From: Saposhnikovia divaricata
Lineage: Eukaryota; Streptophyta; Magnoliopsida; Apiales; Apiaceae
Assembly (NCBI GenBank): GCA_036435485.1
Contig: CM071598.1
Coordinates: forward strand, 196,333,148 to 196,397,147
DNA length: 64,000 nucleotides
Direction: 5' to 3'
Shown here: positions 1 to 11,289 of the stretch, piece by piece
Layout of the letters: the number at the start of each line of letters is the position of its first letter
Numbering within the stretch: position 1 is the first letter of the stretch
Notes under the pieces: generated by a model
Told to the model about the DNA's origin: nothing
Databases searched by the model: none
What the model saw: only the letters and a program-made list of their open reading frames with translations
Made by a program: the position numbers and the translations under genes

Positions 1-1971
1 TTTAAATAAACCTCCAAATAGTTCAAATATAGTAAATACGAAAAACCGAAATCTCAAAATAAACTTTAAGTCTAATCAATGATAGAAATTCATGAATCCT
101 AAGCAATGAAATAAAGGGCAGCTCTCCATCACACAGTCCTAGATCCCCCTAAGAACCTGCCAGAAAAAGAATACGGCATGAGCCAAACGCCCAGTACGGA
201 TTTGGAATACAATTTATAAAATAGATGCATAGAGATGTATATATGACATTTATAATAAAACATTTATTTTAAAAATATGCAAGGCTGAAGTAACAAGGAG
301 TTAGGATATTTCATACCGAGATCAGAACAGAACAGAACAAAACAAAAACAAATACACGCATCATAGGGTACCTAATGTGTGTAACAAATCGGATAACGTG
401 TACGACATATACAACGTCACCGCCAAATCAAATCACAAATCACAATCTGGGTGCACCCACGTATCCTGAAACAAATATCAAAATTGCGCAAAAGCTCGCC
501 ACCTGAGCTATCAGAAGGATACGCCGTGACCAATCACACTGCCACGGAAGTGTCATGCCACTGGTGCCGCAATGACGTGGCTGTAGTACCTCTACAGCTG
601 GTTAACTCGGCATACCCTATATCTCTAAGGGTTCAAATAAAATAATTTTTACAATTTAAAATAAATCACCTCGAGTAGATATTTCAAATATTCTAAACAG
701 ATAAGTAACGAACATAATTTTTGAAACCCGCAAAAACAGAGATTTAAATATTTCGAACCAGATTTTAAAACAATTTTCAGAGATCAAACGATTAGGAACG
801 GAACGAATAAATTTGAGAGTGAACGAATCAAATATATATAACCCTAAAAAGAGTAGTACTGAATAAAAAGGGGACAGAATCCGTACCTCGAATATAGCAA
901 CTAAAATACTAACGAAATCCACAAACGATCCTCTAAACCCCCGGTCCGCGATCTAAATACAAAATATAATTTATAATTAAAATACATTCTTTTTATATAT
1001 TTAATAGATAAAATTATCACACAGTTTAATACACTAGTTAGCCCTGGGCAACACTAACAATCTCCTGCATTAACCATTACCAGTTTACCACAACCTGAAC
1101 CCATTTTATACCGCATCATTTAATGATTTACATATAATAATATATATTAAATTAATAAACTGACACCAAAGAAGCTAAACCAGGAAACCAACGAAGTAGG
1201 TGTACAAGTTTAATAAAATTATAACAAAATCATGGTGTACTACTTGTATATAATATAATAATATTAAAACTTAAAACTTGTTTTCATCTTGACATTATGA
1301 ATTCTTGTGAGTGTGAATAAAATATTAACAATAAATTAATTTATTAACCACGGTTTAATAATTAACCAAACTAACGCATTCATTTTATTAAATAAAACCA
1401 TAATTTTGACTCTAAATAAACATCACACAATATTGGTACATGTTTTCTTATTTAATCAAGTAAGCTTGATTTTGAATACAGTGCCTAACCACTTGACTAT
1501 TCAGAATGAAAAAGTGTGATAACCATGTAAAATTTAAACCCCACTAACATCCTAACAATGGATATAACACGATCTAAATATTAAACATTGTAAAATCATG
1601 CACTAGCTAGTAGGTGCTAGTAGCCTAGTACATGTGCTAATTCGTGTGATGTGAACATACAATAAAATAATAATTAAATAGCCAATAAAATAAATAGTCT
1701 TACTTGTGTGTTCTCTCAAGCACCTAGCCTGAAGCTCTGTTTTCTTTTTTTTCGATCTCTGATTCTCCCTCTATGCGGCTCCTTAAGTAGAAATTAGGTT
1801 TTTTTTTATATAATCTTGACGGGAGATGTGATAGTTATATAGAGTGACAGCTAGCCTATACCAATTAGGAGTGTTTGACACATAATAAAATTAAAATACA
1901 TTTCTTATTCTATTTTAATTAGAAAACAAATTTCATTAATAAATCTGATAAATCTGATTCTAATGAAATTC

Positions 1972-2059
<88 letters not shown>

Positions 2060-2075
2060 TACTACGGGTATTACA
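1..2075 (-). repeat. 3' LTR of the gypsy element (left side; first ~115 bp outside window)
   Basis: The segment ends in GGGTATTACA at 2075 directly before the PPT. Base 1 corresponds to position 7073 of the right LTR, so about 115 bp are missing from the window and the full LTR is about 2190 bp. It is nearly identical to the solo LTR at 9014-34908. It holds no convincing gene. A 64-residue plus-strand ORF at 451-645 recurs in the second copy but is antisense to the element. Confidence 0.92.
1972..2059. repeat. (ATT)n microsatellite in the gypsy LTR
   Basis: About 29 perfect ATT units near the terminal end of the LTR. The same array occurs at 34796-34892 in the solo LTR with a few more units, so it belongs to the family and varies in length. 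Confidence 0.97.
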
Positions 2076-2080
2076 TATAT

Positions 2081-2096
2081 ACCCCCTTAAAAAGGA
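2081..2096 (-). other. Polypurine tract of the gypsy element
   Basis: On the minus strand a purine run ending in AAGGGGG lies five bases from the TG start of the LTR. It overlaps the stop codon of the polyprotein (2087-2089). The position is that of the plus-strand DNA primer in LTR retrotransposons. Confidence 0.75.
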
Positions 2097-5000
2097 TTCC
2101 GTCTCCGGAATCTAACGAAACTAAAACTCGTACCTGAATCAAATAAATGCGGATATCTCTCGCGAATGGATTCCTCTAGTTCCCAAGTAGCCTCTCTCTC
2201 AGAATGATTTTTCCACAAAACCTTCACAAACGGTATAGTATTCTTCCTCAAAACTCGCTCCTCTCTAGCTAAGATAGCTTCTGCTTCCTCCTCACAAGAA
2301 AGATCCTCTCGAATCTTATGCAACGGATACTGAACTATGTGAAACGGATGATACTTATAGCCCCTCAAAACCGAAACATGAAACACATTATGCACATGAG
2401 ATAACTGTGGTGGCAACGCAACTCTGTAAGACACTTCTCCCACTTTCTCTATAATGTCAAACGGGCCAACATATCTTGGACTAAGCTTTCCTTTCATACC
2501 AAAGCACTTAACACCCTTGCAAGGAGACACCTTCAAGAACACATGATCACCAGGTTCAAATCCATCAAACTTCCTATGCTGATCTGCATAACTCTTTTGA
2601 CGCGATCGAGCCTCCTTCAAGCTTGCCTTAGCCTTCTCCACCTTCTCATTAGTAACTCTAACTAGTTCTGGTCCTTCAATGACTCTCTCACCAACCTCAT
2701 CCCAACAAGATGGTGCCCTACACCTCCTACCATACAAAGCCTCGAATGGTGGCATACCAATACTCGCGTGCCAACTATTATTGTACGCAAACTCAACAAG
2801 ATACAGATACTTATCCCAATCCCCTATCCACTCCAAAGCACAAGCCCTCAACATATCCTCCAAGGTTTGAATCGTCCTCTCTGACTGTCCATCGGTCTGC
2901 GGATGATAAGCAATACTAAAATTAAGTCTCGTACCCCAAGCTTGCTGAAATCCCTTCCAAAAACGTGATGTAAATCTCGTATCCCTGTCAGAAACTATCG
3001 ACGCAGGCACACCATGAAGTCTAACAATATCCCGCTGAAAAATCTCTGCCAACTCATGAACAGGAGTAGTCTCTCTAATAGGCAAGAAATGAGCAGACTT
3101 AGTATGTCTATCAACCACCACCCATATAACATCATTCTTTCTAAAGGTTCTCGGCAAATGAGTCACAAAATCCATAGTAATGTTCTCCCACTTCCAAACT
3201 GGAATATCCAACTGCTGCAACAATCCACTAGGCCTCTGATGATCTATCTTCACCTGTTGACATATAAGACATTTTCCCACAAACTCTGCTATGTCTCCCT
3301 TCATTCCACTCCACCAAAAGTGCTCCTTTAAGTCTCTATACATCTTAGTGGAACCTGGATGAATAGAGAATGAAGAACTATGAGCCTCGGTCAAAATCTC
3401 CTCACGAATCGCCACATCCGCAGGCACACACAATTTACTACCCAACCATAACACACCCTCATCATCAACAAGAAAATGTTTTTGCTTACCAGTTACCACC
3501 TCCGATCTAATTACATCCAAAACTGTATCTTTCATCTGAGCTTCCATAACCCTTGAAACCAAATTTGGTTCCACTCTCAAACTCGCAATGCTCCCATCTG
3601 ATCCTCGAACATACAACTCAATCCCAAAATGATCCATGTCTGAAATAAGATGCGGCTGAGTAATGAGAGATGCAACACTCCCCAAGTTCTTCCTACTAAG
3701 AGCATCTGCCACAACATTCGCCTTTCCTGGATGGTACTGAATATTAGCGTCATAATCCTTAAGAAGTTCAAGCCATCTTCGTTGCCTCATGTTAAGCTCC
3801 TTCTGAGTAAAAATATACTTAAGACTCTTATGATCAGTGAAGATGTCACAAGTCTCTCCATACAGATAATGCCTCCAAATCTTCAAAGCAAAGACCACTG
3901 CTGCTAACTCCAAGTCATGAGTAGGATAATTTACCTCATAAGGTTTAAGCTGCCTAGAAGCGTAAGAAATCACCTTCCCATGCTGCATAAGAACACACCC
4001 TAATCCTCTCTTAGAAGCATCACTATAAACCTGAAATCCTCCACTCCCTGATGGCAACACAAGTATAGGAGCTGACACCAACCTCTTCTTCAACTCTTGA
4101 AAACTTTGCTCACGATCATCATTCCACTCGAACTTAACACCTTTTCTCATCAATTGAGTCAATGGCAAAGCTATGGATGAGAAACCTTCCACAAAGTGCC
4201 TGTAGTAACCTGCCAAACCCAAGAAACTCCTCACCTCTGTAACATTGCTAGGTCTCAGCCAGTTAGTGATAGCCTCGACTTTTGCAGGATCCAACTCAAT
4301 CCCTCTAGAAGACACAATATGCCCCAAAAATGCCACCTGCTCCAACCAGAACTCACATTTTGAAAATTTTGCAAATAACTTCTTCAAGATCTCAAGTACA
4401 ATACGTAAATGCTCTTCATGCTCCTCCCTGCTCCTCGAGTATATCAAGATATCACCAATGAAGACCACAACAAACTTATCTAAGTAAGCATGAAAGACCC
4501 GATTCATCAAATCCATAAACACCGCTGGTGCATTCGTCAACCCAAAGGACATCACAAGAAACTCATAATAACTATAACGTGTACGAAATGCAGTCTTCGG
4601 AATATCTTCTTCCCTCACTCGCAATTGGTGGTAACCTGATCTCAAATCTATCTTCGAAAAGAATATCGCCCCTTGCAACTGATCAAACAGGTCATCAATG
4701 CGTGGCAAAGGATACCTGTTTCTGATAGTCACCTTATTCAATTCCCTATAGTCGATGCACAATCTCATAGAACCATCCTTCTTCTTCACAAACAACACCA
4801 TAGCACCCCATGGAGATACACTTGGCCTGATAAATCCTCTATCCAACATCTCTTGCAACTGCACTTTCAATTCCTGCAACTCTAGTGGTGCCATTCGGTA
4901 TGGCGCCTTAGAAATAAGCTCTGCGCCTGGAACAAGTTCAATAGTAAACTCCAATTCTCTCTGTGGTGGCAAACCTGGTAGTTCATCGGGAAACACATTT

Positions 5001-6763
5001 GCAAATTCATTAACAATTGGATAATCCTCGATGCGAGGCTCATCCTTAGAAGTATCCTTCACGAAAGCAAGATAGCCATCACAACCCTTAGACAAAAGTT
5101 TACTCGCCTTTAGAGCTGAAATTATTTTAACCTCTCCTTTTGGTTGAGAACCCTGGTATACAAATTCTCGTTTATCTGCATCTCCAAAGATCACCCTCTT
5201 CCCCTGACAGTCAATTGTAGCTCGATGCTCACTCAACCAGTCCATACCCAGAATAATGTCAAAGTCATGCATCTCCATCGGAAGCAAGTTAACCTTATAG
5301 TTTCTCTCCCCAACAGCTATCAGACGCTCTCGGTACACATCAGAAATAATAACAGAATTCCCCATCGGGGTAGCAATAGACATACGAGGATACAATGATG
5401 ATGGAAGAACATCAAGATGACGGACAAACGATAAAGACGCAACAGAATGAGTCGAACTAGTATCAAATAACACATAAGCATCACGTCTACCAACAAGAAG
5501 TGTTCCTGAAACGGTACCTGAATGAGCTGCTGCCTGATTTGCAGTCAATGCAAACACTCTGCCTGAAGCATTCTGCTGACTGCCACTACCACTACCACCT
5601 GCTCCTCCACCAGTGTTCCGTGATGTCGGACAGTCCTTCGCTCTATGCTGCATCGAACCACACAAGAAACATGCCCCAGTCTGTCTATAACAAGCTCTCC
5701 TTGGATGATGTCCGCCACAAGTAGCACAAGGAGCCACTGGAATCATATTGGGGTTCCCCCCATAAACTGAATAACGACTCTGCCCCTGTTGACGACGTTG
5801 CCACTGCCTAGGCTGCTGCTGCTGAAATCGCTGATTCTGATTCTGTTTCTGACCACCAAACTGATTCTGACCATAAGCTGACTGTGTCCTCATATTCTGA
5901 TATTTTCCACGCCACTGTCCCTGCTGAGTACCCTGACCTCCATTCCACTGCTTACCCTGTACAAAACTCTGATCATCTCTATTCCGCTTGCGATCATTCT
6001 GGAACCTATAAGCTCTATACTCAGTGCGCTCCTTCTCAATATCCTTAGCTGCATCTGCCACCTCAGCCACATTAGGAAACCTCAGTGAAATGATACAACC
6101 CCTCAAATTAGGCCTCAACCCCCATTTAAATTTCTCAGCCTGCTGTGTAGCAGTCCCTGCAACTGTCCCAGCAAATCCAGCCAACCTGATAAACCTCGTC
6201 ATATAGTCAGTAATGCTCTCATCAAAATTCTGCGTGATCGAATGAAACTCCCTCAAATAACCCTTTCTGTCAGCATTAGAAAAGTACTGCTCATAGAACA
6301 CCTCCATGAATCCCTGCCATACCAATGTCTCTGTAAATTGCTCTCCTCTAGTAGCTTTCACTCCTCTCCACCATCTCTGAGCATCCCCTTCCAACTTATA
6401 CACAGCTAACCTGACCTTCTGAACCTCATCACAACCCAAGGCATCAAAAATCTTCTCAAGATGAACAATCCAATTTTCAGCATCAATAGGAGTCGATGCT
6501 GAATGAAAAGAATCTGGTTTCTGCTTAGAAAACCTCTCCAACCATGCAAATGGCTCCAACTGATTACCCTGGCCATCCTGATTTCCCTGACCATCTTGAT
6601 TGCCTTGGCCATTCTGATTTCCCTGACCGTTCTGATTATTCTGATTATTCATATTTGCCATAGCTTGTTGTATACCGTTCGCCACTGCTTGTCCTAACAT
6701 ATTAGCTAGCTGAGCCGGGCTAACATTCAGGGTAGTTTGATTTTGATTTTTCTTAGGAGGCAT
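2087..6763 (-). CDS. Ty3/gypsy gag-pol polyprotein, 1558 aa, uninterrupted but with altered PR and RT active sites
   Basis: This ORF encodes the proteins that make a retrotransposon particle, copy its RNA and integrate the cDNA. Gag fills about residues 1-340 and starts with a Gln/Asn/Gly-rich stretch containing NGQGNQ-type repeats. A CCHC knuckle (CFLCGSMQHRAKDCP) follows near 363. The protease motif near 434 reads DTSSTHS where DTG/DSG is expected. RT spans about 590-800, and its catalytic box near 768-771 reads FIGD instead of FIDD. RNase H (SDAS, ELAAVV, TDHKSL) begins near 911. Integrase shows an HHCC finger near 1126-1165 and D-D-E in MDFV (~1197), VSDRD (~1255) and SERT (~1291). A GPF segment (~1430) and a chromodomain-like end (VKVLWKNHSEREATWE) close the protein. 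There is no stop or frameshift, but the RT and PR changes should inactivate both enzymes. The start is the first Met after the leader; the stop overlaps the PPT. Confidence 0.93.
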   Translation of the reverse strand: MPPKKNQNQTTLNVSPAQLANMLGQAVANGIQQAMANMNNQNNQNGQGNQNGQGNQDGQGNQDGQGNQLEPFAWLERFSKQKPDSFHSASTPIDAENWIVHLEKIFDALGCDEVQKVRLAVYKLEGDAQRWWRGVKATRGEQFTETLVWQGFMEVFYEQYFSNADRKGYLREFHSITQNFDESITDYMTRFIRLAGFAGTVAGTATQQAEKFKWGLRPNLRGCIISLRFPNVAEVADAAKDIEKERTEYRAYRFQNDRKRNRDDQSFVQGKQWNGGQGTQQGQWRGKYQNMRTQSAYGQNQFGGQKQNQNQRFQQQQPRQWQRRQQGQSRYSVYGGNPNMIPVAPCATCGGHHPRRACYRQTGACFLCGSMQHRAKDCPTSRNTGGGAGGSGSGSQQNASGRVFALTANQAAAHSGTVSGTLLVGRRDAYVLFDTSSTHSVASLSFVRHLDVLPSSLYPRMSIATPMGNSVIISDVYRERLIAVGERNYKVNLLPMEMHDFDIILGMDWLSEHRATIDCQGKRVIFGDADKREFVYQGSQPKGEVKIISALKASKLLSKGCDGYLAFVKDTSKDEPRIEDYPIVNEFANVFPDELPGLPPQRELEFTIELVPGAELISKAPYRMAPLELQELKVQLQEMLDRGFIRPSVSPWGAMVLFVKKKDGSMRLCIDYRELNKVTIRNRYPLPRIDDLFDQLQGAIFFSKIDLRSGYHQLRVREEDIPKTAFRTRYSYYEFLVMSFGLTNAPAVFMDLMNRVFHAYLDKFVVVFIGDILIYSRSREEHEEHLRIVLEILKKLFAKFSKCEFWLEQVAFLGHIVSSRGIELDPAKVEAITNWLRPSNVTEVRSFLGLAGYYRHFVEGFSSIALPLTQLMRKGVKFEWNDDREQSFQELKKRLVSAPILVLPSGSGGFQVYSDASKRGLGCVLMQHGKVISYASRQLKPYEVNYPTHDLELAAVVFALKIWRHYLYGETCDIFTDHKSLKYIFTQKELNMRQRRWLELLKDYDANIQYHPGKANVVADALSRKNLGSVASLITQPHLISDMDHFGIELYVRGSDGSIASLRVEPNLVSRVMEAQMKDTVLDVIRSEVVTGKQKHFLVDDEGVLWLGSKLCVPADVAIREEILTEAHSSSFSIHPGSTKMYRDLKEHFWWSGMKGDIAEFVGKCLICQQVKIDHQRPSGLLQQLDIPVWKWENITMDFVTHLPRTFRKNDVIWVVVDRHTKSAHFLPIRETTPVHELAEIFQRDIVRLHGVPASIVSDRDTRFTSRFWKGFQQAWGTRLNFSIAYHPQTDGQSERTIQTLEDMLRACALEWIGDWDKYLYLVEFAYNNSWHASIGMPPFEALYGRRCRAPSCWDEVGERVIEGPELVRVTNEKVEKAKASLKEARSRQKSYADQHRKFDGFEPGDHVFLKVSPCKGVKCFGMKGKLSPRYVGPFDIIEKVGEVSYRVALPPQLSHVHNVFHVSVLRGYKYHPFHIVQYPLHKIREDLSCEEEAEAILAREERVLRKNTIPFVKVLWKNHSEREATWELEESIRERYPHLFDSGTSFSFVRFRRRNPF

Positions 6764-6941
6764 CTACAATATAAGATTAGCAAACGAATGAAGATCACAA
6801 GAATAGTTAACCAGAAGTAATTAAAAATAGATGTCGAAAGAGTAAAGCAAGATGATATGAATTTAAAACAGAATACCCATCCTAACGTCTACCCAAACTC
6901 ACAGGTCAACCTAAATAGGTTTTCTACAAGAAAGAACCTAA

Positions 6942-6953
6942 GCTCTGATGCCA
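6942..6953 (-). other. Primer-binding site, initiator-Met tRNA type
   Basis: On the minus strand TGGCATCAGAGC lies four bases inside the 5' LTR boundary at 6958. It differs by one base from the usual plant iMet PBS, TGGTATCAGAGC. The 180-bp leader up to the gag ATG at 6763 shows no other feature. Confidence 0.85.
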
Positions 6954-6957
6954 ACTT

Positions 6958-7300
6958 TGTAACACCCCCTTCTCTAAATAAAAGAGGGGCTACTTATTAA
7001 TCCATAAACCTGCATGCAGAGTACTAAAACAATTTCCAAAATAATAATAAACAAGACTAATAATTTCCGCAATTTAAATAAACCTCCAAATAGTTCAAAT
7101 CTAGTAAATACGAAAAACCGAAATCTCAAAATAAACTTTAAGTCTAATCAACGATAGAAATTCATGAATCCAAAGCAATGAAATAAAGGGTAGCTCTCCA
7201 TCACACAGTCCCAGATCCCCCTAAGAACCTGCCAGAAAAAGAATACGGCATGAGCCAAACGCCCAGTACGGATTTGGAATACAATTTATAAAATAGATGC
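6958..7300 (-). repeat. 5' LTR fragment of the gypsy element, truncated
   Basis: It begins TGTAACACCCCC and matches the solo LTR at 9014 onward. It ends at AAATAGATGC (7300), where both other copies continue ATAGAGATG. About 1.85 kb of LTR is missing. Confidence 0.93.
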
Positions 7301-7742
7301 AAAATTGAACCCGAAATTTAAGACTTTGAAAAATAAATTCAAATAAATGTTTATCATTAGGCTATCATATCACCTTTAGTATTGAACTTTAAAAAAAAGT
7401 AAAATATAATTTATAAAATCACTTTCGTAATTATAATAATCTTTGATTGATAATTAGGATATAGTCGACATAATGTCGAAAAATTCAAATTAGATAGGAT
7501 GGAAATATACTTATAAACAAAGTGCATTCATGTTGTTGAACTTGAATAAACAAAATATATTTGGGACAATCGATCACTGATTGACTTCCACTCAAGATGC
7601 ATTAATTGAAGGAAACAGATCTTTCGCATCAAGGTATTAAAATTATAAAAATTTCTTTATTCAAAATTAATTTAAAGCATATAATAATGAAATAGTCGGA
7701 TACGGATAGGTCAAGAAGAGTTAGCACCCAAAACATTTACCA
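7301..7742. other. A+T-rich spacer, host of the MULE insertion
   Basis: There is no ORF or recognisable repeat. This DNA continues on the other side of the MULE at 45216; the 9-bp sequence AAATTTATA is duplicated at 7743-7751 and 45207-45215. The junction at 7300 with the truncated LTR is unexplained. Confidence 0.7.
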
Positions 7743-7751
7743 AAATTTATA

Positions 7752-7935
7752 GGCTTAATGATCTTTTGGCCCTTCAGGTTTGCACAGTTATATCCATAAA
7801 ACCCTAACGTTTTAAGTTGTTCTTTTTTGCCCCTCCAACTTCAGAAATGTACCTCTCGGCCACTTTACCGCATCAGAGTACATATCGGGTTTAAAACGGT
7901 ACGGAACTGAAGGGTAGGACAGACATTTTACTAGC
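7752..7935 (+). repeat. MULE left terminal inverted repeat
   Basis: About 180 bp pair with the reverse complement of 45027-45206, with scattered mismatches and small gaps. Shared blocks include TTATATCCATAAA, CAACTTCAGAAATGTAC and CAGAGTAC. The stretch 7936-8250 between this TIR and the transposase looks like promoter, leader and a first intron, with a short ATG ORF at 8072. Confidence 0.9.
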
Positions 7936-8250
7936 CGATATTAACACAAAACCTAGGTTTATATCTTATTGACGATCTGTTTAACCCCTTAACCTTAATT
8001 CCTCTGAATTACTTTTCAATTACCCATAAACTCGAGACTGAAGAAGGAAATTGGCGATTGAAGAAGGAAATGGCGGATTCTAATTCCTTCTAGACTGGTA
8101 TGATTAACCCTCTTTTGTGATTGTTAATTAAACTTGTTTGTTGTTTATTAGCGCTTATTTTGCGTTGTTGATCACTTTTTTGAACTTGATTGTTATTTAT
8201 TGAAGTATCTTGTTTATGCTTTATTCATGATGTGGGTATTATGTTAAAAT

Positions 8251-9013
8251 GTGTTGATTGTATGTCTATTTGTTGGTATTGAATGTGATGACACAATAAG
8301 TGTTAGTATATTTCACGGTGGAAGGTTAAAAAGGCTACCAAAAGTAACATATGCAGGTGGTCAGGTGACAGTATATTACTTGCAAGGCATAGATATTAGC
8401 TATGACAGTTTGAGGGCATATGCTAAAGCTTTGGGTTATAAGGGACTGTTCTGTTTGTATTATAGGAGACCTAACATAGAATTTGAGAAAAGTCTTCAGT
8501 TAATCACAGATGATAGTTATGTAATTGCATTGAAAGGGTATGCTATGGAAAATGATAACAAGATAGATATATATGTGGAGCATTGTGATGAAACAAATTT
8601 GGGGGCATTTGACGACATTAATGTATTTGAAAGGAGTGAAGGAGAAGGAGATGGAAATAATGATGTAGGAGAATGGAGTGATGAATTGGATGATATGACT
8701 TTGATGATTCTGACTACTCAGTCACAGATGATGACATGTTATATGCTAATAATGTTGATGATGGAGTGGAATGGGTGGGTACAATAAAAGAAAGTGGGAC
8801 CAGGTACCTTTTGGTAATTTCCATTAATTTTTTCACAGTTTTCTACACTGGTAGCTAGTGGCTTAATATTCTATTGTTGCTTTTTTCTTTTTTCTTTACA
8901 GATCACACATGTGTTAGAGAGCAAAAGGGTTTGCCCCTTATCAATTCTGGTTTTCTAGCAAGGAAATATCTACCTGAGTTTAGGATTAATTCAAAGTGGC
9001 AAATAAAGTCTTT
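8251..9013 (+). pseudogene. MULE transposase, N-terminal fragment (MuDR-like, broken)
   Basis: Residues from DDTISVSIFHGGRL through IYVEH at about 8284-8583 match the N-terminal domain of plant MuDR-like transposases in layout (FHGGR start, LYYR and LITDD blocks). An acidic stretch follows. The frame shifts near 8695-8705: before it the protein reads DELDD, after it an adjacent frame reads DDSDYSVTDDD. A likely intron follows (donor about 8802, acceptor about 8900). A second segment (HTCVREQKG... FLARKYLPEF) then runs to the LTR at 9014. HTC-R and LA-KY are typical of the domain preceding the catalytic core. The linker normally found between these two parts looks shortened. The gene resumes at 34909. 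Confidence 0.85.
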
Positions 9014-10799
9014 TGTAACACCCCCTTCTCTAAATAAAAGAGGGGCTACTTATTAATCCATAAACTTGCATGCAGAGTACTAAAACAATTTCCAAAATAA
9101 TAATAAACAAGTCTAATAATTTCCGCAATTTAAATAAACCTCCAAATAGTTCAAATCTAGTAAATACGAAAAACTGAAATCTCAAAATAAACTTTAAGTC
9201 TAATCAACGATAGAAATTGATGAATCCTAAGCAATGAAATAAAGGGCAGCTCTCCATCACAGAGTCCTAGATCCCCCTAAGAACCTGCCAGAAAAAGAAT
9301 ACGGCATGAGCCAAACGCCCAGTACGGATTTGGAATACAATTTATAAAATAGATGCATAGAGATGTATATATGACATTTATAATAAAACATTTATTTTAA
9401 AAATATGCAAGGCTGAAGCAACAAGGAGCTAGGATATTTCATACCGAGATCAGAACAAAACAGAACAAAAACAAATACACACATCATAGGGTACCTAATG
9501 TGTGTAACAAATCGGATAACGTGTACGGCATATACATCGTCACCGCCAAATCAAATCACAAATCACAATCTGGGTGCACCCACGTATCCTGAAACAAATA
9601 TCAAAATTGCGCAAAAGCTCGCCACCTGAGCTATCAGAAGGATACGCCGTGACCAATCACACTGCCACGGAAGTGTCATGCCACTGGTGCCGCAATGACA
9701 TGGTTGTAGTACCCCTACAGCTGGTTAACTCGGTATACCCTATATCTCTAAGGGTTCAAATAAAATAATTTTCACAATTTAAAATAAATCACCTCGAGCA
9801 GATATTTCAAATATTCTAAACAGATAAGTAACGAACATAATTTTTGAAACCCGCAAAAATAGAGATTTAAATACTTTGAACCAGATTTTAAAACAATTTT
9901 CAGAGATCAAACGATTAGGAACGGAACGAATAAATTTGAGAGTGAACGAATCAAATATATATAATCCTAAAAAGAGTAGTACTGAATAAAAAGGGGACAG
10001 AATCCGTACCTCGAATATAGCAACTAAAATACTAACGAAATCCACAAACGATCCTCTAAACCCCCGGTCCGCGATCTAAATACAAAATATAATTTATAAT
10101 TAAAATACATTCTTTTTATATATTTAATAGATAAAATTATCAAACATTTTAATACACTAGTTAGCCCTGGACAACACTAACAATCTCCTGCATTAACCAT
10201 TACCAGTTTACCACAACCTGAACCCATTTTATACCGCATCATTTAATGATTTACCTATAATAATATATATTAAATTAATAAACTGACACCAAAGAAGCTA
10301 AACCAAGAAACCAACGAAGTAGGTGTACAAGTTTAATAAAATTGTAACAAAATCATGGTGTACTACTTGTATATAATATAATAATATTAAAACTTAAAAC
10401 TTGTTTTCATCTTGACATTACGAATTCTTGTGCGTGTGAATAAAATATTAACAATAAATTAATTTATTAACCACGGTTTAATAATTAACCAAACTAACGC
10501 ATTCATTTTATTAAACAAAACCATAATTTTGACTCTAAATAAACATCACACAATATTGGTACATGTTTTCTTATTTAATCAAGTAAGCTTGATTTTGAAT
10601 ACAGTGCCTAACCACTTGACTATTCAGAATGAAAAAGTGTGATAACCATGTAAAATTTAAACCCCACTAACAACCTAACAATGGATATAACACGATCTAA
10701 ATATTAAACATTATAAAATCATGCACTAGCTAGTAGGTGCTAGTAGCCTAGTACATGTGTTAATTCGTGTGATGTGAACATACAATAAACACTAGTACA

Positions 10800-11175
10800 G
10801 AATACACCTATAGCGTCGGTTGTTGACCTATAGCGTCGCCAGTTTATCTATTGCGTCGGTTGTTTGCATTAACCGACGCCTTAAGTCATCTGCCAGAAGC
10901 TATTGCGTCGGTTGTTTGCATTAACCGACGATATAGGTATAGCCTATAGCGTCGCCTTTTTAAGGGGGCGACGATATAGGCTATACCCAGAAGCTATTGC
11001 GTCGGTTGTTTGCATTAACCGACGCTATAGGTATAGCCTATAGCGTCGCCCTTTTAAGGGGCGACGCTATAGGCTCTACCTATAGCGTCGCCCCCTAAAA
11101 TGCCGACGCTATAGGTTAATGTTTTTTTAAAAAAGAGCCTATAGCGTCGCCCATTCAAATGACCGACGCTATAGG
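10800..11175. repeat. CACTA left subterminal repeat array
   Basis: More than a dozen copies of a motif close to CTATAGCGTCGG, in both orientations, many paired into hairpins such as CCTATAGCGTCGCC with its complement around a TTTTAAGG centre. In En/Spm elements such subterminal motifs bind the element-encoded DNA-binding protein. That role is inferred here from position and repetition. Confidence 0.9.
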
Positions 11176-11289
11176 TCAATTTTTTTTAAAAAAATAATTA
11201 TTTCAAAAGTGGAATTTCACCATTACAAAATATAATCCAAGAACACCAAACAAGTCTAAACACAATTTTAATCCCATTAAAAAATAAAC

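Larger units (their letters stand above)
1..7300 (-). mobile_element. Ty3/gypsy chromovirus LTR retrotransposon (Tekay/Del-like), right LTR truncated
   Basis: Read on the minus strand the order is 5' LTR fragment (6958-7300), PBS, leader, gag-pol ORF (6763-2087), PPT, 3' LTR (2075-1 and beyond the window). The LTR ends read TGTAAC...ATTACA on the plus strand. The gag-PR-RT-RNaseH-IN order and a chromodomain-like C terminus place it in the chromoviruses; Tekay/Del is my best guess for the clade. The right LTR stops abruptly at 7300, so the element cannot be checked for a target duplication. By eye the two LTRs differ at about five sites over the 228 bp they share, which suggests a moderately recent insertion. 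Confidence 0.93.

Noticed and set aside
451..922. Small ORFs at 451-645 (+) and 656-922 (-) and their twins at 9574-10045
   Set aside because: They recur because they lie in two copies of the same LTR; there is no recognisable domain, and the first is antisense to the element.
10800..11175. CRISPR-like regular repeats
   Set aside because: The repeats are inverted as well as direct, unevenly spaced, and mark the ends of a CACTA transposon with proper CACTA termini and a 3-bp duplication; this is a plant nuclear sequence.
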